Shown here: positions 52,115 through 59,826 of the stretch, in pieces
Position numbering within the stretch: the first letter of the stretch is position 1
Layout: each line of letters starts with the position of its first letter
Source: an uncultured Bacteroidales bacterium
Lineage (GTDB): Bacteria; Bacteroidota; Bacteroidia; Bacteroidales; Bacteroidaceae
NCBI GenBank assembly: GCA_902801325.1
Contig: CADCHQ010000003.1
Span: 1-64,000, forward strand
Length of the DNA: 64,000 nucleotides
Direction: 5' to 3'
Notes under the pieces: generated by a model
Databases searched by the model: none
The model's input: only the letters and a program-made list of their open reading frames with translations
Told to the model about the DNA's origin: nothing
Translations under genes and position numbers: made by a program

Positions 52115-53314
52115 TTATCGCTTTTCGTCTTTATGTATTCCGTAGTACACGCGCAGGGGTATCGACAGGAGCTTGATGAAACCTTTAGCCTCCTGAGCTG
52201 TCCATCCCGTTTGAGTTTCACCGTATTCGCCAAGCGGAGAACGAAGAAGATCGTTGGGAGAGTCGGCTCCGACGACGTCGAAGGCCTGCGGGCGCAATCT
52301 TAATGTGACGTGACCCGTCACGTAACGCTGACTGCTGGTGAGCATTGCCTCGATGTCGGGCATCACTGGTTCCAGGTACTGACTTTCGTGGAGGAACATG
52401 CCATACCACTGAGCCACCTGGTCCTTCCAGTACTGCTGCCACTTCGAGAGCGTGCGCTTTTCCAGTTCGCGGTGGGCAGCGATGATAATCATGGGGGCAG
52501 CGGCTTCGAAACCGACGCGACCCTTGATACCAACGATGGTGTCACCCACGTTGCAGTCGCGACCGATGGCGTAGGCGGCACCCAGTTGTTCGATGCGCTG
52601 TATGGCCTTGATCTTGTCGGTGAAGGGTTCCCCGTTGACGGCCGTGATTTCTCCCTTTTCGAAGGTGATGGTCAGCTGCTGTTCGGGTTCCTTGGCAGTC
52701 ACGTGCTTCAGGTAAGCCTCTTCGGGCAGGTCCTGACGTGGGTCGAGCAGTTCGCCACCGCAAATGCTGGTTCCCCAGATACCCACGTTGTAGGAGTATT
52801 TAAGACGAGTGAAGTCGGCCTGAAATCCGTGTTCGTTCAGGTAGTCCACCTCCTGCTGGCGAGTGAGTTTCTCGTCGCGGGTGAGAGTGATGATTTCCAC
52901 GCCGGGACACATCACGAGGAAGGTCATGTCGAAGCGTATCTGGTCGTTGCCGGCTCCGGTGCTTCCGTGTGCAATGGCCTGAGCATCAATCTCTTTGGCG
53001 TATCGTGCGATGGCGATGGCCTGGAAGATGCGTTCCGAGCTGACGGATATGGGATAGCAGTTGTTGCGCAGTACGTTGCCGTAGATCATGTATCGGAGCG
53101 ACTTGTCGTAATACTCCTGGGTAACGTCGAGGGTGACATACTGTGTGGCGCCCAGTCGGTAGGCATTCTCTTCGTTAGTCTTGAGTTGTTGTTCACTGAA
53201 TCCGCCCGTGTTGGCGCATGCTGCATGCACTTCCCAGCCTTCCTGACTGAGTCGCATGACAGTGTACGAGGTGTCTAGTCCGCCGCTGAAGGCTACTACT
53301 ACTTTCTTTTTCAT
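52115..53314 (-). CDS. argG: Argininosuccinate synthase
   Basis: 399 residues. ATP P-loop-like VVAFSGGLDTSYTVMRLSQE, the aspartate/citrulline region HGSTGAGNDQIRFDMTF and the conserved ending ERKRIL-like KTLSKWQQYWKDQVAQW. It joins citrulline and aspartate. First enzyme gene after the GNAT gene, which lies 93 bases upstream. Confidence 0.94.
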   Translation of the reverse strand: MKKKVVVAFSGGLDTSYTVMRLSQEGWEVHAACANTGGFSEQQLKTNEENAYRLGATQYVTLDVTQEYYDKSLRYMIYGNVLRNNCYPISVSSERIFQAIAIARYAKEIDAQAIAHGSTGAGNDQIRFDMTFLVMCPGVEIITLTRDEKLTRQQEVDYLNEHGFQADFTRLKYSYNVGIWGTSICGGELLDPRQDLPEEAYLKHVTAKEPEQQLTITFEKGEITAVNGEPFTDKIKAIQRIEQLGAAYAIGRDCNVGDTIVGIKGRVGFEAAAPMIIIAAHRELEKRTLSKWQQYWKDQVAQWYGMFLHESQYLEPVMPDIEAMLTSSQRYVTGHVTLRLRPQAFDVVGADSPNDLLRSPLGEYGETQTGWTAQEAKGFIKLLSIPLRVYYGIHKDEKR

Positions 53315-53319
53315 TATTA

Positions 53320-53405
53320 TTCTGATAATTTCTGATAATTCTGATTGTTTCTGAGAACTCCGATAATTCCGAAAATTCTGAGATTTTCCGATAACGCCGA
53401 TTCCT
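53320..53405. repeat. Degenerate 9-10-mer repeat (TTCTGATAA type)
   Basis: About eight units such as TTCTGATAA, TTCTGATTG, CTCCGATAA and TTCCGAAAA fill the argG-GNAT gap. The period is 9-10, unlike the exact heptamers elsewhere. Confidence 0.7.
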
Positions 53406-53407
53406 CC

Positions 53408-54013
53408 TTAAAGCCTGAAGATTTTCTTGCCAAAATTGCGCAGAGCCATCAGGTAAGGCGTGTACCAGGCTGGTTTCGGTTGATTTTGCTCCTTGGGGTC
53501 CCATAGCATGCCGTAGCAGAGGCAGACGCGATGCTTGTTGCGACAGAGCACGTCGTAGTTGACACAGCCCTTGCAGCCCTCCCAGAACTCCTCGTCGTGG
53601 GTCAGTTCCGACAGTGTCACAGGCTGATAGCCCAGGCGCGTGTTGAGTTTCATCACGGCGAGCGAGGTGGTGATGCTGAAGATCTTGGCGTAGGGGAATC
53701 GCTCACGGGCCAGTTGGAAGGTCAGGTTTTTGATGCGCGTGGCCAGTCCCATGTGACGATAGTCAGGATCGACGATGAGTCCACTCGTTGCCACATAGTC
53801 GCCATGGCTCCAGCACTCTATGTAGCTGAAACCCACCACTTTGTCGTCGTCCAGTGCGATGACTGCCTTCCCCGACTCCATTTTGCTGCTGATGTACTCC
53901 GGTTCGCGCTTGGCAATTCCTGTTCCGCGCTGCAGTGCCGATTCGTAGATGAGCTGGCAGATGCGTGGTGCATACTGCGTGTGCGACGAGTCGGCATAAA
54001 TTACTTTAATCAT
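53408..54013 (-). CDS. GNAT acyltransferase, candidate first enzyme of arginine synthesis
   Basis: 201 residues. The GNAT core includes AVIALDDDKVVGFSYIECW, GLIVDPDYRHMGLATRIKNL (the acyl-CoA pyrophosphate loop is RHMGLATRI, about 87-95) and FSITTSLAVMKLNTRLGYQ. A Cys-rich insert (CKGCVNYDVLCRNKHRVCLC, about 145-164) could bind a metal. It heads the arginine cluster, and no argA or argJ is present, so it is the likely N-succinyl- or N-acetylglutamate synthase. This role is inferred from context. Confidence 0.8.
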   Translation of the reverse strand: MIKVIYADSSHTQYAPRICQLIYESALQRGTGIAKREPEYISSKMESGKAVIALDDDKVVGFSYIECWSHGDYVATSGLIVDPDYRHMGLATRIKNLTFQLARERFPYAKIFSITTSLAVMKLNTRLGYQPVTLSELTHDEEFWEGCKGCVNYDVLCRNKHRVCLCYGMLWDPKEQNQPKPAWYTPYLMALRNFGKKIFRL

Positions 54014-54053
54014 TTGTAAAGTTCAAATTAAAAACTAATACCTATTTTGCGTG

Positions 54054-54085
54054 CAAATTTACGAATTATTATTGGCCTGAGCAAA
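54054..54085 (-). promoter_or_regulatory. Promoter of the arginine/proline cluster
   Basis: On the minus strand TTTG (54082-54085) and TAAATTTG (54054-54061, preceded by TTCG) are separated by exactly 20 bases. The predicted leader is about 36 bases. No arginine-repressor site was recognised. Confidence 0.75.
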
Positions 54086-54403
54086 TAATTGCCGTAGAAA
54101 TATGCATAAATTATCAAATATTCATCGCGATTGGATATTCTTTCATTATTTAACAGCGATATGACGTTGTGTGCGAGAGGACCGATGCTCATATCAGTTC
54201 TTCCGTGTGTGAACAGACTCTTAATAATGATTTGATCCTTAGTTTCTTTATTTCTTTATCCATCACTCTTAGGTTTTCATTCGTAAGCCCAGATGTCTTC
54301 TTTCTTATGTTCTCAAGTCTTCGGACGTAAGCCCTTAGGCTATAATATTGTGCTATAACTTATAGTTGTTGTACTGATTATATTTCGAATAATACAGTAA
54401 AGA

Positions 54404-54600
54404 GGAAAGGCGGAAGGTAGACATTAACATGTTTCGAGTTCACTTTTCGAGGGCTTTCGGGGGCAGAAGAAAGAGAGACATTATAAATATATGTTTTATA
54501 TTATATTATAATAATTATATATAATACGATATATTATTACTACTTACTACTGCTAAAATCTACTACCTTAAAGTACTTAATGTCTACTTTCCTCCTTTTC
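54404..54600. repeat. Long inverted repeat with AT-rich core
   Basis: Arms of 24 bases (54404-54427 and 54577-54600) match with four mismatches: GGAAAGGCGGAAGGTAGACA against the complement of TGTCTACTTTCCTCCTTTTC. The core holds a TATTATATTATAATAATTAT-type run. No gene is visible in the gap 54014-54865. Confidence 0.65.
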
Positions 54601-54642
54601 TGCTTTATTTATTAACTCATATATACTCCTGTAAACACAACG

Positions 54643-54674
54643 ATCCCCGACTGGTGAGATACCACGCCGGGGAT
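54643..54674 (-). terminator. Likely terminator of the nqr operon
   Basis: ATCCCCG (54643-54649) and CGGGGAT (54668-54674) form a 7-bp stem that extends with a bulge (CTGGTG/TACCAC). On the minus strand it is the first strong stem after nqrF, but only a weak T-tract (GTTGTGTTT) follows. Confidence 0.45.
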
Positions 54675-54712
54675 TGCATTAAACATTACCTTATTAATTA
54701 TTAAAGGCTTTC

Positions 54713-54878
54713 GCTAACCGCCAAAGCTAATTTCGTTGACTTTGGCTGCGCTCGGCAGAGGATTAGAGACCTCTGCTTAACGTTTGTGTGCATAAACCGA
54801 TGCTCAAACAAGTTTGGCTTGGTTCAGCACACATCCGTTATGCATAGCGTTCCGCTCTACTCTTGCTAACCGCCAAAG
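54713..54878. repeat. Insert flanked by a 14-bp duplication of the nqrF 3' end
   Basis: GCTAACCGCCAAAG occurs at 54713-54726 and again at 54865-54878, where it contains the last codons and stop of nqrF. The 138 bases between carry palindromes of the same style as the 77-bp elements: CAGAGG/CCTCTG, CAAACAAGTTTG and a CTCTACTCTTGC phrase. Confidence 0.75.
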
Positions 54879-56155
54879 TTATCGAAGCGGATCATGTCGT
54901 CCTCAACACCCAGAGAGTGCAGGAGATCGAGCACCGTCTTCGCCATCATTGGAGGTCCGCACAGGTAGTACTCACAGTCCTCGGGTGCCTCGTGAGCCTT
55001 CAGGTAGGTGTCGCCCATGACGGGTGCTACGAAGCCCGGAGTGTACTTGATGCCTGCTGCGTCGGCCTTGGGATCGGGACGGTCCAGTGCCAGGTGGAAG
55101 TGGAAGTTGGGGAAGTCCTTCTCCAACTGCAGGAAGTCGTCGAGGAAGGGGATTTCCTCCAAGGCACGGGCACCGTAGAAGTAGTGCATGGGGCGCTGGC
55201 GGTCTTCGTCCTTCACGCCGTGGCCCTTGAGCATGTGCATGATCTGAGCACGCAGGGGAGCCATACCGGCACCACCACCGACCCAAATCATCTCACGGCC
55301 TGTGCCGTACTGGGGACGGAACTCTCCATAAGGACCGCTCATGATGACCTTGTCGCCGGGCTTCAGCGAGAAGATGTACGAAGAAGCGATACCGGGGTTG
55401 ACATCCATGAAGCCAGGTCCCTGATCCTTCGGCTTGAAGGGAGGTGTGGCGATGCGGACGTTCAGGGTGATGATGTCGCCCTCGTCGGGATAGTTGGCCA
55501 TGGAGTAAGCACGAATGGTGGGTTCGGGGTTGGTACACTTCAGTGGGAAGAGTCCGAACTTCTCCCATGCGGGCAGATAGGTGTCGCCAATGAGGCTCTT
55601 GTCGAAGTCCTTGTCGTAGTCGATGCAGTCGAATGCAGGAATCTTAATCTGTGCATACGAACCGGGCTCGAAGTCCATGTGCTCGCCAGGAGGCAGGGCC
55701 ACTTTGTACTCCTTGATGAAGGTAGCCACGTTCTTGTTGCCAATGACGGTGCACTCCCATTCCTTGACACCCATGACGCTGTCGTCAACCTTGATGCCGA
55801 GGTCGCCCTTGACCTTGCACTGGCAGCCCAGACGCCAATGGTCCTTCACTTGCTTGCGGGTGAAGTGACCCTTCTCAGAGTCGAGAATGTCGCCACCGCC
55901 CTCGATGACTTGCAGTTTGCACTGTCCGCAGCTGCCCTTACCACCACAGGCTGAAGGCAGGAAGATGCCTTGCTCGCTGAGTGTGGACAACAGGCTTGCG
56001 CCCTGAGGTACGCTGACGGTGTCCTTGCCGTTGATGGTGATGTTGACGTTGCCCGAGGGGCTCAGGTAGGCCTTAGCCACGAGCAGTATGGCAACGAGAA
56101 TCAGTATGATGCCCAGGAAGACACCCATACTGGTAAGAATCAAATTCATATCCAT
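54866..56155 (-). CDS. nqrF: Na+-translocating NADH:quinone reductase subunit F
   Basis: 429 residues. N-terminal membrane anchor (about 7-28), plant-type 2Fe-2S cluster Cys70, Cys76, Cys79 (ACGGKGSCGQCK) and Cys111, then FAD-binding RAYSMANYPDEGD and the NADH domain with VGGGAGMAPLRAQIMHML and ending FDNFGG. It takes electrons from NADH and passes them into the Na+ pump. It is separated from nqrE by 485 bases containing a four-helix-bundle cassette. Confidence 0.97.
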   Translation of the reverse strand: MDMNLILTSMGVFLGIILILVAILLVAKAYLSPSGNVNITINGKDTVSVPQGASLLSTLSEQGIFLPSACGGKGSCGQCKLQVIEGGGDILDSEKGHFTRKQVKDHWRLGCQCKVKGDLGIKVDDSVMGVKEWECTVIGNKNVATFIKEYKVALPPGEHMDFEPGSYAQIKIPAFDCIDYDKDFDKSLIGDTYLPAWEKFGLFPLKCTNPEPTIRAYSMANYPDEGDIITLNVRIATPPFKPKDQGPGFMDVNPGIASSYIFSLKPGDKVIMSGPYGEFRPQYGTGREMIWVGGGAGMAPLRAQIMHMLKGHGVKDEDRQRPMHYFYGARALEEIPFLDDFLQLEKDFPNFHFHLALDRPDPKADAAGIKYTPGFVAPVMGDTYLKAHEAPEDCEYYLCGPPMMAKTVLDLLHSLGVEDDMIRFDNFGG

Positions 56156-56161
56156 AATCTA

Positions 56162-56227
56162 ATTTACGATTTAATCATTTACCATTTACCATTTTTGATA
56201 CGTTTCCTAATTACCATGCCATTCACC
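56162..56227. repeat. Heptamer array (ATTTACC units), nqrF side
   Basis: Units ATTTACG, ATTTAATC, ATTTACC, ATTTACC, ATTTTTG, then looser AATTACC and ATTCACC. They are the reverse complement of the AAATGGT units on the other side of the four-helix-bundle gene. Confidence 0.8.
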
Positions 56228-56233
56228 ATAATG

Positions 56234-56596
56234 TCACTCCCTGTTCACCTTGCTTCGCATGGTGAGAATCGTGCTGACGATGATTTTCAGCAGTTCGTGA
56301 CATTCATTGTGCAGGGCCTCCAGGCGCTCCGGCTTCACCATCTCTGTTTCCATGATGATATCCAGCCAGTGGAGCGTTTCGTCGAGTTCCTCTTCCACCA
56401 TCTTCAACTTATTCAGGAAGTCCTTGTCAGACTTTCCCAAAAGGGCTGCTCTGTAGTTAGCAGAGGGTGAAGTTCCGGAACGGACTATCTGCCTTGCTAT
56501 TGCATCGGACGAAATTGTCCGGGGCATACAATCTACCATTTTTATGATGCGGATGGCAAAATCCTTTAACCTCAGTCTCAGTTCGTTGCTTTCCAT
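56234..56596 (-). CDS. Four-helix-bundle protein (23S rRNA IVS/Avd-like), inside the nqr operon
   Basis: 120 residues from ATG 56596 (MESNELRLRLKDFAIRIIKM). Same family as the gene at 12472: FAIRIIKMVDCM, the signature ARQIVRSGTSPSANYRAALL (about 38-57) and DKDFLNKLKMVEEELDETLH, then WLDIIMETEM. The gene is in the same orientation as nqrE and nqrF, which are normally adjacent, and it is bracketed by inverted ATTTACC/GGTAAAT heptamer arrays that reach the nqrE stop. It has no known role in Na+-NQR; I read it as an inserted cassette. Confidence 0.9.
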   Translation of the reverse strand: MESNELRLRLKDFAIRIIKMVDCMPRTISSDAIARQIVRSGTSPSANYRAALLGKSDKDFLNKLKMVEEELDETLHWLDIIMETEMVKPERLEALHNECHELLKIIVSTILTMRSKVNRE

Positions 56597-56603
56597 AACA
56601 TTC

Positions 56604-56640
56604 AAATGGTAAATGGTAAATGGCTAAATGGTAAATGAAT
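56604..56640. repeat. Heptamer array (AAATGGT units), nqrE side
   Basis: AAATGGT, AAATGGT, AAATGGC, a single extra T, AAATGGT, AAATGAAT. It ends at the base before the nqrE stop codon. Inverted partner of the array at 56162-56227. Confidence 0.9.
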
Positions 56641-57270
56641 TTAGATGTTAAGACCGCTGAAACACATAAAGGCCATGGCCATGAGACCAACGGTGATGAA
56701 CGTGATGCCCAGTCCCTGCAGGGGCTTGGGAACGTCGGCATAAGCCATCTTTTCGCGAATGGCAGCCAGGCCAACAATAGCCAGCAACCAACCGATACCG
56801 CTACCCAGTGCATAAGCAATGGCGTCGCCAAACGAACCGATGGCCTGAGAACTTGTCTCGGGGTCCATCTGCACGCGTTGCTGCATGAACAGCGAGGCAC
56901 CCATGATGGCGCAGTTAACGGCAATCAGAGGCAGGAAGATGCCCAGGGCTGCATACAACGAGGGGCTGAACTTCTCGACTATCATCTCCACCAACTGCAC
57001 TATGGCAGCAATGACGGCAATGAAGAGGATGAAGGCGAGGAACGTCAGGTCGACACCCTCGACGAGGGCATTGGGACCGAGGACGTACATCTGCAAAGCA
57101 TAGTTCACGGGTACGGTGATGACCAGCACAAAGGTGACTGCGATACCCAGGCCGAGAGAGGTCTTAACGGTTTTAGACACAGCCAGGTATGAGCACATAC
57201 CCAGGAAGAAGGCAAAAATCATGTTGTCCACAAAGATGGAGCGGACAAATAGGCTAATCATGTGTTCCAT
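56641..57270 (-). CDS. nqrE: Na+-translocating NADH:quinone reductase subunit E
   Basis: 209 residues from ATG 57270 ([20 protein letters not shown]). Six membrane segments, with the NqrDE/RnfAE signature [15 protein letters not shown] (Cys of the membrane iron site) and the second-half cysteine in [16 protein letters not shown]. One base separates it from nqrD. Together with NqrD it forms the Na+ channel core with a buried 2Fe-2S centre. Confidence 0.97.
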   Translation of the reverse strand: MEHMISLFVRSIFVDNMIFAFFLGMCSYLAVSKTVKTSLGLGIAVTFVLVITVPVNYALQMYVLGPNALVEGVDLTFLAFILFIAVIAAIVQLVEMIVEKFSPSLYAALGIFLPLIAVNCAIMGASLFMQQRVQMDPETSSQAIGSFGDAIAYALGSGIGWLLAIVGLAAIREKMAYADVPKPLQGLGITFITVGLMAMAFMCFSGLNI

Positions 57271-57271
57271 A

Positions 57272-57898
57272 CTACTTCTCCTCCTTATTATAAGCACGGT
57301 GTGCCCAGATTACACATCCAACGATGATGAGCGACATGGCGGGCATGGTCATCATACCGTTGTTCATATATCCATGTTCGTAACAGAAATCGGGAACAAT
57401 CTGGAAGCCCAGCAGTGTGCCGAAGCCCAGCAGTTCGCGAACGAAACCGACGATGACCAGAATCAGGGCATAGCCAAGTCCGTTACCAATTCCGTCGAGG
57501 AACGACTCCCAAGGACCATTCTGCATGGCAAATGCCTCCAAGCGGCCCATGAGGATACAGTTTGTGATGATCAGACCTACATAGACAGAGAGCTGAACGC
57601 TGACGTCATAGGCAAAAGCCTTCAGTATCTGGCTAACAATGGTTACCAGCGCTGCCACAACCACCAGCTGCACAATGATGCGGATGCGGTTGGGAATGCT
57701 CTTGCGGATGAGTGAGATAATCACGTTAGAGAATGCTGTGATGACAGTCACTGACAGACCCATCACGATGGCGGGCTCCAGCTGACTGGTGACAGCCAAG
57801 GCAGAACAAATACCAAGGACTTGAACTGCAATAGGATTGTTGAGATTCAGAGGATTGCAAAAGACCTCCTGATTCTCCTTAGAAAACAGTTTTCCCAT
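57272..57898 (-). CDS. nqrD: Na+-translocating NADH:quinone reductase subunit D
   Basis: 208 residues, six membrane segments. [20 protein letters not shown] and [19 protein letters not shown] carry the two conserved cysteines matching those of NqrE. It lies 14 bases after nqrC and 1 base before nqrE. Confidence 0.97.
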   Translation of the reverse strand: MGKLFSKENQEVFCNPLNLNNPIAVQVLGICSALAVTSQLEPAIVMGLSVTVITAFSNVIISLIRKSIPNRIRIIVQLVVVAALVTIVSQILKAFAYDVSVQLSVYVGLIITNCILMGRLEAFAMQNGPWESFLDGIGNGLGYALILVIVGFVRELLGFGTLLGFQIVPDFCYEHGYMNNGMMTMPAMSLIIVGCVIWAHRAYNKEEK

Positions 57899-57912
57899 AT
57901 TCTTGTTCCTCC

Positions 57913-58641
57913 TTATTTATTTAAGAATTCCTTATAGGCATTCAGGCCTTCGGTAACCATTGCCCCTACTCCATTGCTGGTGAGCGTGGCACCGGTGACA
58001 CCGTCGATTTCGGTCTCTACCTTCGAATTGCCTTTCTTCACTACGGTCAGCACTACGTCGCCATCCTCGTTGAAGATGGGTTTGCCGTTGAACTGCTCCT
58101 GGAACCAACGTTCCTTGATGCGAGCTCCCAGACCGGCCGTTTCACTCTCATGGTCGAAATACGTTCCGTACACTGTCTGCTTGTCCTCGTTAACTGAGAT
58201 GTAGCCCCAGAGGCCACCCCACAGACCACGTCCCTTGACGGGGAGGACATACTTTGTGACGCCATTTACTGTTGCTACGAACACCTTGCCGCCCTGCTCA
58301 TCGAGCTCGCTGGTGATGACTTCGGCATACTTGTTGTCGATGGCTTCACCGCTCAGGCCTGTGATGTTCAGCGAGGTCAGTATCTGGTTCTTCGTGTCGC
58401 GTGCCACATTAGCATCCTGCATGGGCTTCAAAGCCGAAGAAATGAAAGCAAGCAGGAAGGCAACGATAATCACCATCACGGCTGCATAGCAGAATGTGTA
58501 GACGTTTCCGTTTGTGTTAATACCCTTAGATTTTACCTCCGTAATCTTGGAAGCATCAGCGCCGCAGATAGGGCACTTATCGGGCATGGATGCGGCTTCG
58601 AATGTCTGGCCGCACTGACTGCATATAAATTTCTTTGCCAT
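57913..58641 (-). CDS. nqrC: Na+-NQR subunit C with N-terminal rubredoxin-like zinc ribbon
   Basis: 242 residues. Residues 1-30 form a CxxC...CxxC ribbon (Cys7, Cys10, Cys23, Cys26: FICSQCGQTF and DKCPICGADA) not found in the classical Vibrio subunit. A membrane helix follows (about 47-68), then the FMN-binding domain with covalent FMN threonine Thr219 in DGVTGATLTS. The ribbon could hold Fe or Zn on the cytoplasmic side. It is in frame without any repeat or gap, so it is a true fusion. Confidence 0.95.
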   Translation of the reverse strand: MAKKFICSQCGQTFEAASMPDKCPICGADASKITEVKSKGINTNGNVYTFCYAAVMVIIVAFLLAFISSALKPMQDANVARDTKNQILTSLNITGLSGEAIDNKYAEVITSELDEQGGKVFVATVNGVTKYVLPVKGRGLWGGLWGYISVNEDKQTVYGTYFDHESETAGLGARIKERWFQEQFNGKPIFNEDGDVVLTVVKKGNSKVETEIDGVTGATLTSNGVGAMVTEGLNAYKEFLNK

Positions 58642-58647
58642 ATCTGT

Positions 58648-59823
58648 TTATTTTTTAGTTGCACGTTTTGCGCGCATCGAAATGTTGCGCTCTACTACAC
58701 AATAGTCAATCAGCGGAGCAAACAGGTTCATCAGCAGGATGGCCAGCATCATACCCTCGGGATAACCGGGGTTCAGAACGCGAACCATTACGGCTACGAT
58801 ACCTATCAGACAGCCATAGAAGTACTTACCGGTCTCTGTGCGAGCAGCAGTAACGGGGTCGGTAGCCATGAACACAGCACCGAAGGCAAAGCCACCCAGT
58901 ACGAAGTGGTGCCACCACTCAATCTCCGTCAAACCAAGCACTTGCATCAACCAACCCATGAGGCCACCACCTACGAAGACGCTGCACATGATCTTCCACG
59001 AAGCAACGCCCGTCCAGAGCAGAAGGATCGCACCCAGAGCAATGGCAATGACTGAGGTCTCACCGATACTTCCAGGAATCAGACCTGTAATGGCATTGGT
59101 GATAGTCTGGCAATCGAAACCTGCAAAGCCTTCTGTGGCAGCTTCACCAAGAGGGGTGGCTGCGGTGTAAGCCTCAGGAGCATTGAAACCCAGACCGAGG
59201 ATGGACTGCTGGTTGACCCATACAGTGCTGTCGCCCGTCATTACAGAGGGATAAGAGAAGAAGAGGAATGCACGTGTGACGAGTGCAGGGTTGAAGATGT
59301 TCATACCAGTGCCACCGAATATCTCCTTAGCGAGGATAACGCTGAAGGCAACGGCGATGGCCAGCATCCACAAGGGAGTGGTTACGGGTATAATCATCGG
59401 AATGAGGATACCTGAAGCCAGGAAACCTTCCTGAATCTCTTCGTGCTTCCACTGGGCAACGGTGAACTCAATGCCCAGACCAACTACATACGAAACAATA
59501 ATCTTGGGCAGAACGGCCAGGAAACCATACCAGAACATGCCCCAGAAAGTGGCTTGTCCCAGCTGACCAGCGGCCAGTGCGTTCTGATAGCCCACGTTGT
59601 ACATGCCGAAGAGCAAAGCTGGCAGCAGTGCGATGATGACAAAGCTGATGAGACGCTTGCTATCTACAGCATCGTGAATGTTCACGCTTCCCACGCGGCT
59701 GGTTGTGCGAGGTACGAAGGCGAAGGTCTCCAAACCATCGAACAGGCTCTGGAATGCGTGAAGCTTGCCTCCCTCCTCGAAGTTCGGCTTTATCTTGTCC
59801 AGATAATTTCTTAATGCTTTCAT
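58648..59823 (-). CDS. nqrB: Na+-translocating NADH:quinone reductase subunit B
   Basis: 391 residues with about ten membrane segments. GNP-like MNIFNPALVTRAFLFFSYP, the FMN-threonine region EAYTAATPLGEA, and FGAVFMATDPVTAARTETGK near the C-terminus. It carries FMN and riboflavin and is a core of the Na+ pump. Three bases separate it from nqrA. Confidence 0.97.
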   Translation of the reverse strand: MKALRNYLDKIKPNFEEGGKLHAFQSLFDGLETFAFVPRTTSRVGSVNIHDAVDSKRLISFVIIALLPALLFGMYNVGYQNALAAGQLGQATFWGMFWYGFLAVLPKIIVSYVVGLGIEFTVAQWKHEEIQEGFLASGILIPMIIPVTTPLWMLAIAVAFSVILAKEIFGGTGMNIFNPALVTRAFLFFSYPSVMTGDSTVWVNQQSILGLGFNAPEAYTAATPLGEAATEGFAGFDCQTITNAITGLIPGSIGETSVIAIALGAILLLWTGVASWKIMCSVFVGGGLMGWLMQVLGLTEIEWWHHFVLGGFAFGAVFMATDPVTAARTETGKYFYGCLIGIVAVMVRVLNPGYPEGMMLAILLMNLFAPLIDYCVVERNISMRAKRATKK

Positions 59824-59826
59824 ATC

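Noticed and set aside
54863..55954. Plus-strand open frame over nqrF
   Set aside because: Shadow frame; Val/His-rich and without motif, while nqrF is unmistakable.
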